Origin: a virus
IMG/VR virus record: IMGVR_UViG_3300042888_000791
Span: 1 to 61,756 of that record
DNA: 61,756 nucleotides
Direction: 5' to 3' (one strand)
Below are positions 61,336 to 61,756 of the stretch, piece after piece. The first letter of the stretch is position 1, and each line of letters opens with the position of its first letter. The notes below the pieces were generated by a model. That model was not told the origin of the DNA and made no database searches. It was given only the letters and a program-made list of their open reading frames with translations. The translations under genes were made by a program, and so were the position numbers.

Positions 61336-61368
61336 TTTGTATATATAAAAAATAATATATACTTTTAC
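61336..61368 (+). promoter_or_regulatory. Predicted promoter for the distal genes
   Basis: TTTG (61336-61339), 20 bases, then TACTTTTAC (61360-61368). The -7 element has the same TTTA variant as the promoter at 8256. The spacer contains the inverted pair GTATATAT/ATATATAC. It lies 29 bases before the next ATG. Confidence 0.45.
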
Positions 61369-61397
61369 TGTTAATTTTTAAAAAACCAATTTACATT

Positions 61398-61628
61398 ATG
61401 GCACAGTATGACCCAAACAAAAAATGGACGTGGACTCCTGAAGACAAATTTGAACTTTCAGGAAAAGATTTTGGATTAATTCTAAATACATTTAGAGCTA
61501 TCTTAGGTAAACCAGAAGCACAAGAAATATTATTAGCTCAACAAGCTTCTAATGTATTAGAAGGTGTATTAGCTGCATCAGTTGAAGCTGGAGTAGCAAA
61601 AGAAGTGATAGAAGAAATACCTTCATAA
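61398..61628 (+). CDS. Small acidic helical protein, 76 aa
   Basis: Starts MAQYDPNKKWTWTPEDKFEL and continues with SGKDFGLILNTFRAIL, then an Ala/Glu-rich helix to the end. No membrane segment. The aromatic start and helical body are seen in small phage proteins encoded near structural modules, but I cannot name the family. It has its own promoter-like sequence upstream. Confidence 0.6.
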   Translation: MAQYDPNKKWTWTPEDKFELSGKDFGLILNTFRAILGKPEAQEILLAQQASNVLEGVLAASVEAGVAKEVIEEIPS

Positions 61629-61636
61629 ATTAACAT

Positions 61637-61661
61637 AGCTGTTGGGAGATGAATAACAGCT
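61637..61661 (+). repeat. Small hairpin between the last two genes
   Basis: AGCTGTT (61637-61643) pairs with AACAGCT (61655-61661), with an 11-base loop. No T-run follows, so it is at best a weak terminator or an mRNA-stability element. Confidence 0.35.
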
Positions 61662-61685
61662 TACCTTAAACAAAAGCTCTTCTCT

Positions 61686-61756
61686 ATGAGAATATATGAA
61701 CCAAAGAATAAAATAGATGTTATAACGCCAAAGGGAGATGGCTCAATCATGTTTAT
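61686..61756 (+). CDS. N-terminal start of a small conserved-looking gene (partial)
   Basis: ATG at 61686 opens a frame that runs to the window end (23 codons): MRIYEPKNKIDVITPKGDGS, then IMF. The wording suggests a folded small protein. I have seen similar starts in phage structural regions but cannot name the family. A longer sequence is needed to confirm the gene. Confidence 0.5.
   Translation, partial: MRIYEPKNKIDVITPKGDGSIMF

Noticed and set aside
61680-61692. Start codon in a hairpin loop (TTCTC-TAT-GAGAA)
   Set aside because: The stem is five base pairs in AT-rich DNA and is easily explained by chance.

Overview
The window is one strand-coherent stretch of an AT-rich double-stranded DNA phage genome. 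Every gene I accept lies on the plus strand, and start codons sit in A/T-rich contexts with no clear Shine-Dalgarno, as in Bacteroidetes and their phages. The gene content points to a crAss-like phage (order Crassvirales, podovirus-like) of a Bacteroidetes host. The supporting features are: an apparent major capsid C-terminus, a metallophosphoesterase, an IHF/HU-like protein, tail-ring and nozzle proteins, two motif-rich cargo-like proteins, and giant virion proteins. One giant carries the DFDID catalytic motif of crAss-like virion RNA polymerases. Family assignments come from motifs and gene order read by eye; no database was searched.

Layout. 1-3320: end of the probable major capsid gene with its terminator, then three capsid-region genes closed by a strong terminator. 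3336-8121: small Cys-rich genes and a run of fibre/appendage genes with related N-termini (tail-collar, leucine-rich-repeat and short beta modules) joined by poly-threonine tracts, ending in a hairpin-rich terminator/promoter region. 8231-18354: metallophosphoesterase, connector or ring proteins, IHF-like protein, a 1930-residue nozzle/muzzle-like protein and what looks like its detached C-terminal part. 18359-48559: five large virion genes that look like the ejected set. They contain a HExxH domain, an L,D-transpeptidase-like domain, a virion RNA polymerase fused to an SF1 helicase, and a RecB/Cas4-like nuclease domain.

48650-50424: lysis module (coiled-coil membrane protein, holin-like protein, spanin-like protein, M15 peptidase with an EF-hand loop) and a tiny basic protein. 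50428-61333: accessory fibre region with several adhesin-like proteins, a glycosyltransferase-like protein, a ferritin-like protein, a 16-residue-repeat beta-roll fibre and a collagen-like fibre sharing one N-terminal anchor. 61398 to the end: a small acidic gene and the start of another conserved-looking gene.

How it fits together: capsid and tail genes build the particle; the large internal proteins probably leave with the DNA, open the cell wall, and start early transcription with the phage's own polymerase. Promoters resembling the Bacteroidetes consensus (TTTR, 20-21 bases, TAnnTTTRY) precede the metallophosphoesterase, giant-protein, lysis and distal modules. The most unusual feature is a set of twelve in-frame poly-Thr tracts, mostly flanked by cysteines. 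They mark module boundaries or the extreme C-termini of six proteins and suggest a modular domain-exchange system for surface proteins.

There is no gene-free stretch over 300 bases. The longest gaps are 142-366 (terminator plus a possible structured leader), 8122-8289 (hairpins, terminator, promoter) and 48560-48715 (inverted repeat plus promoter). I found no tRNA, CRISPR array or insertion sequence.
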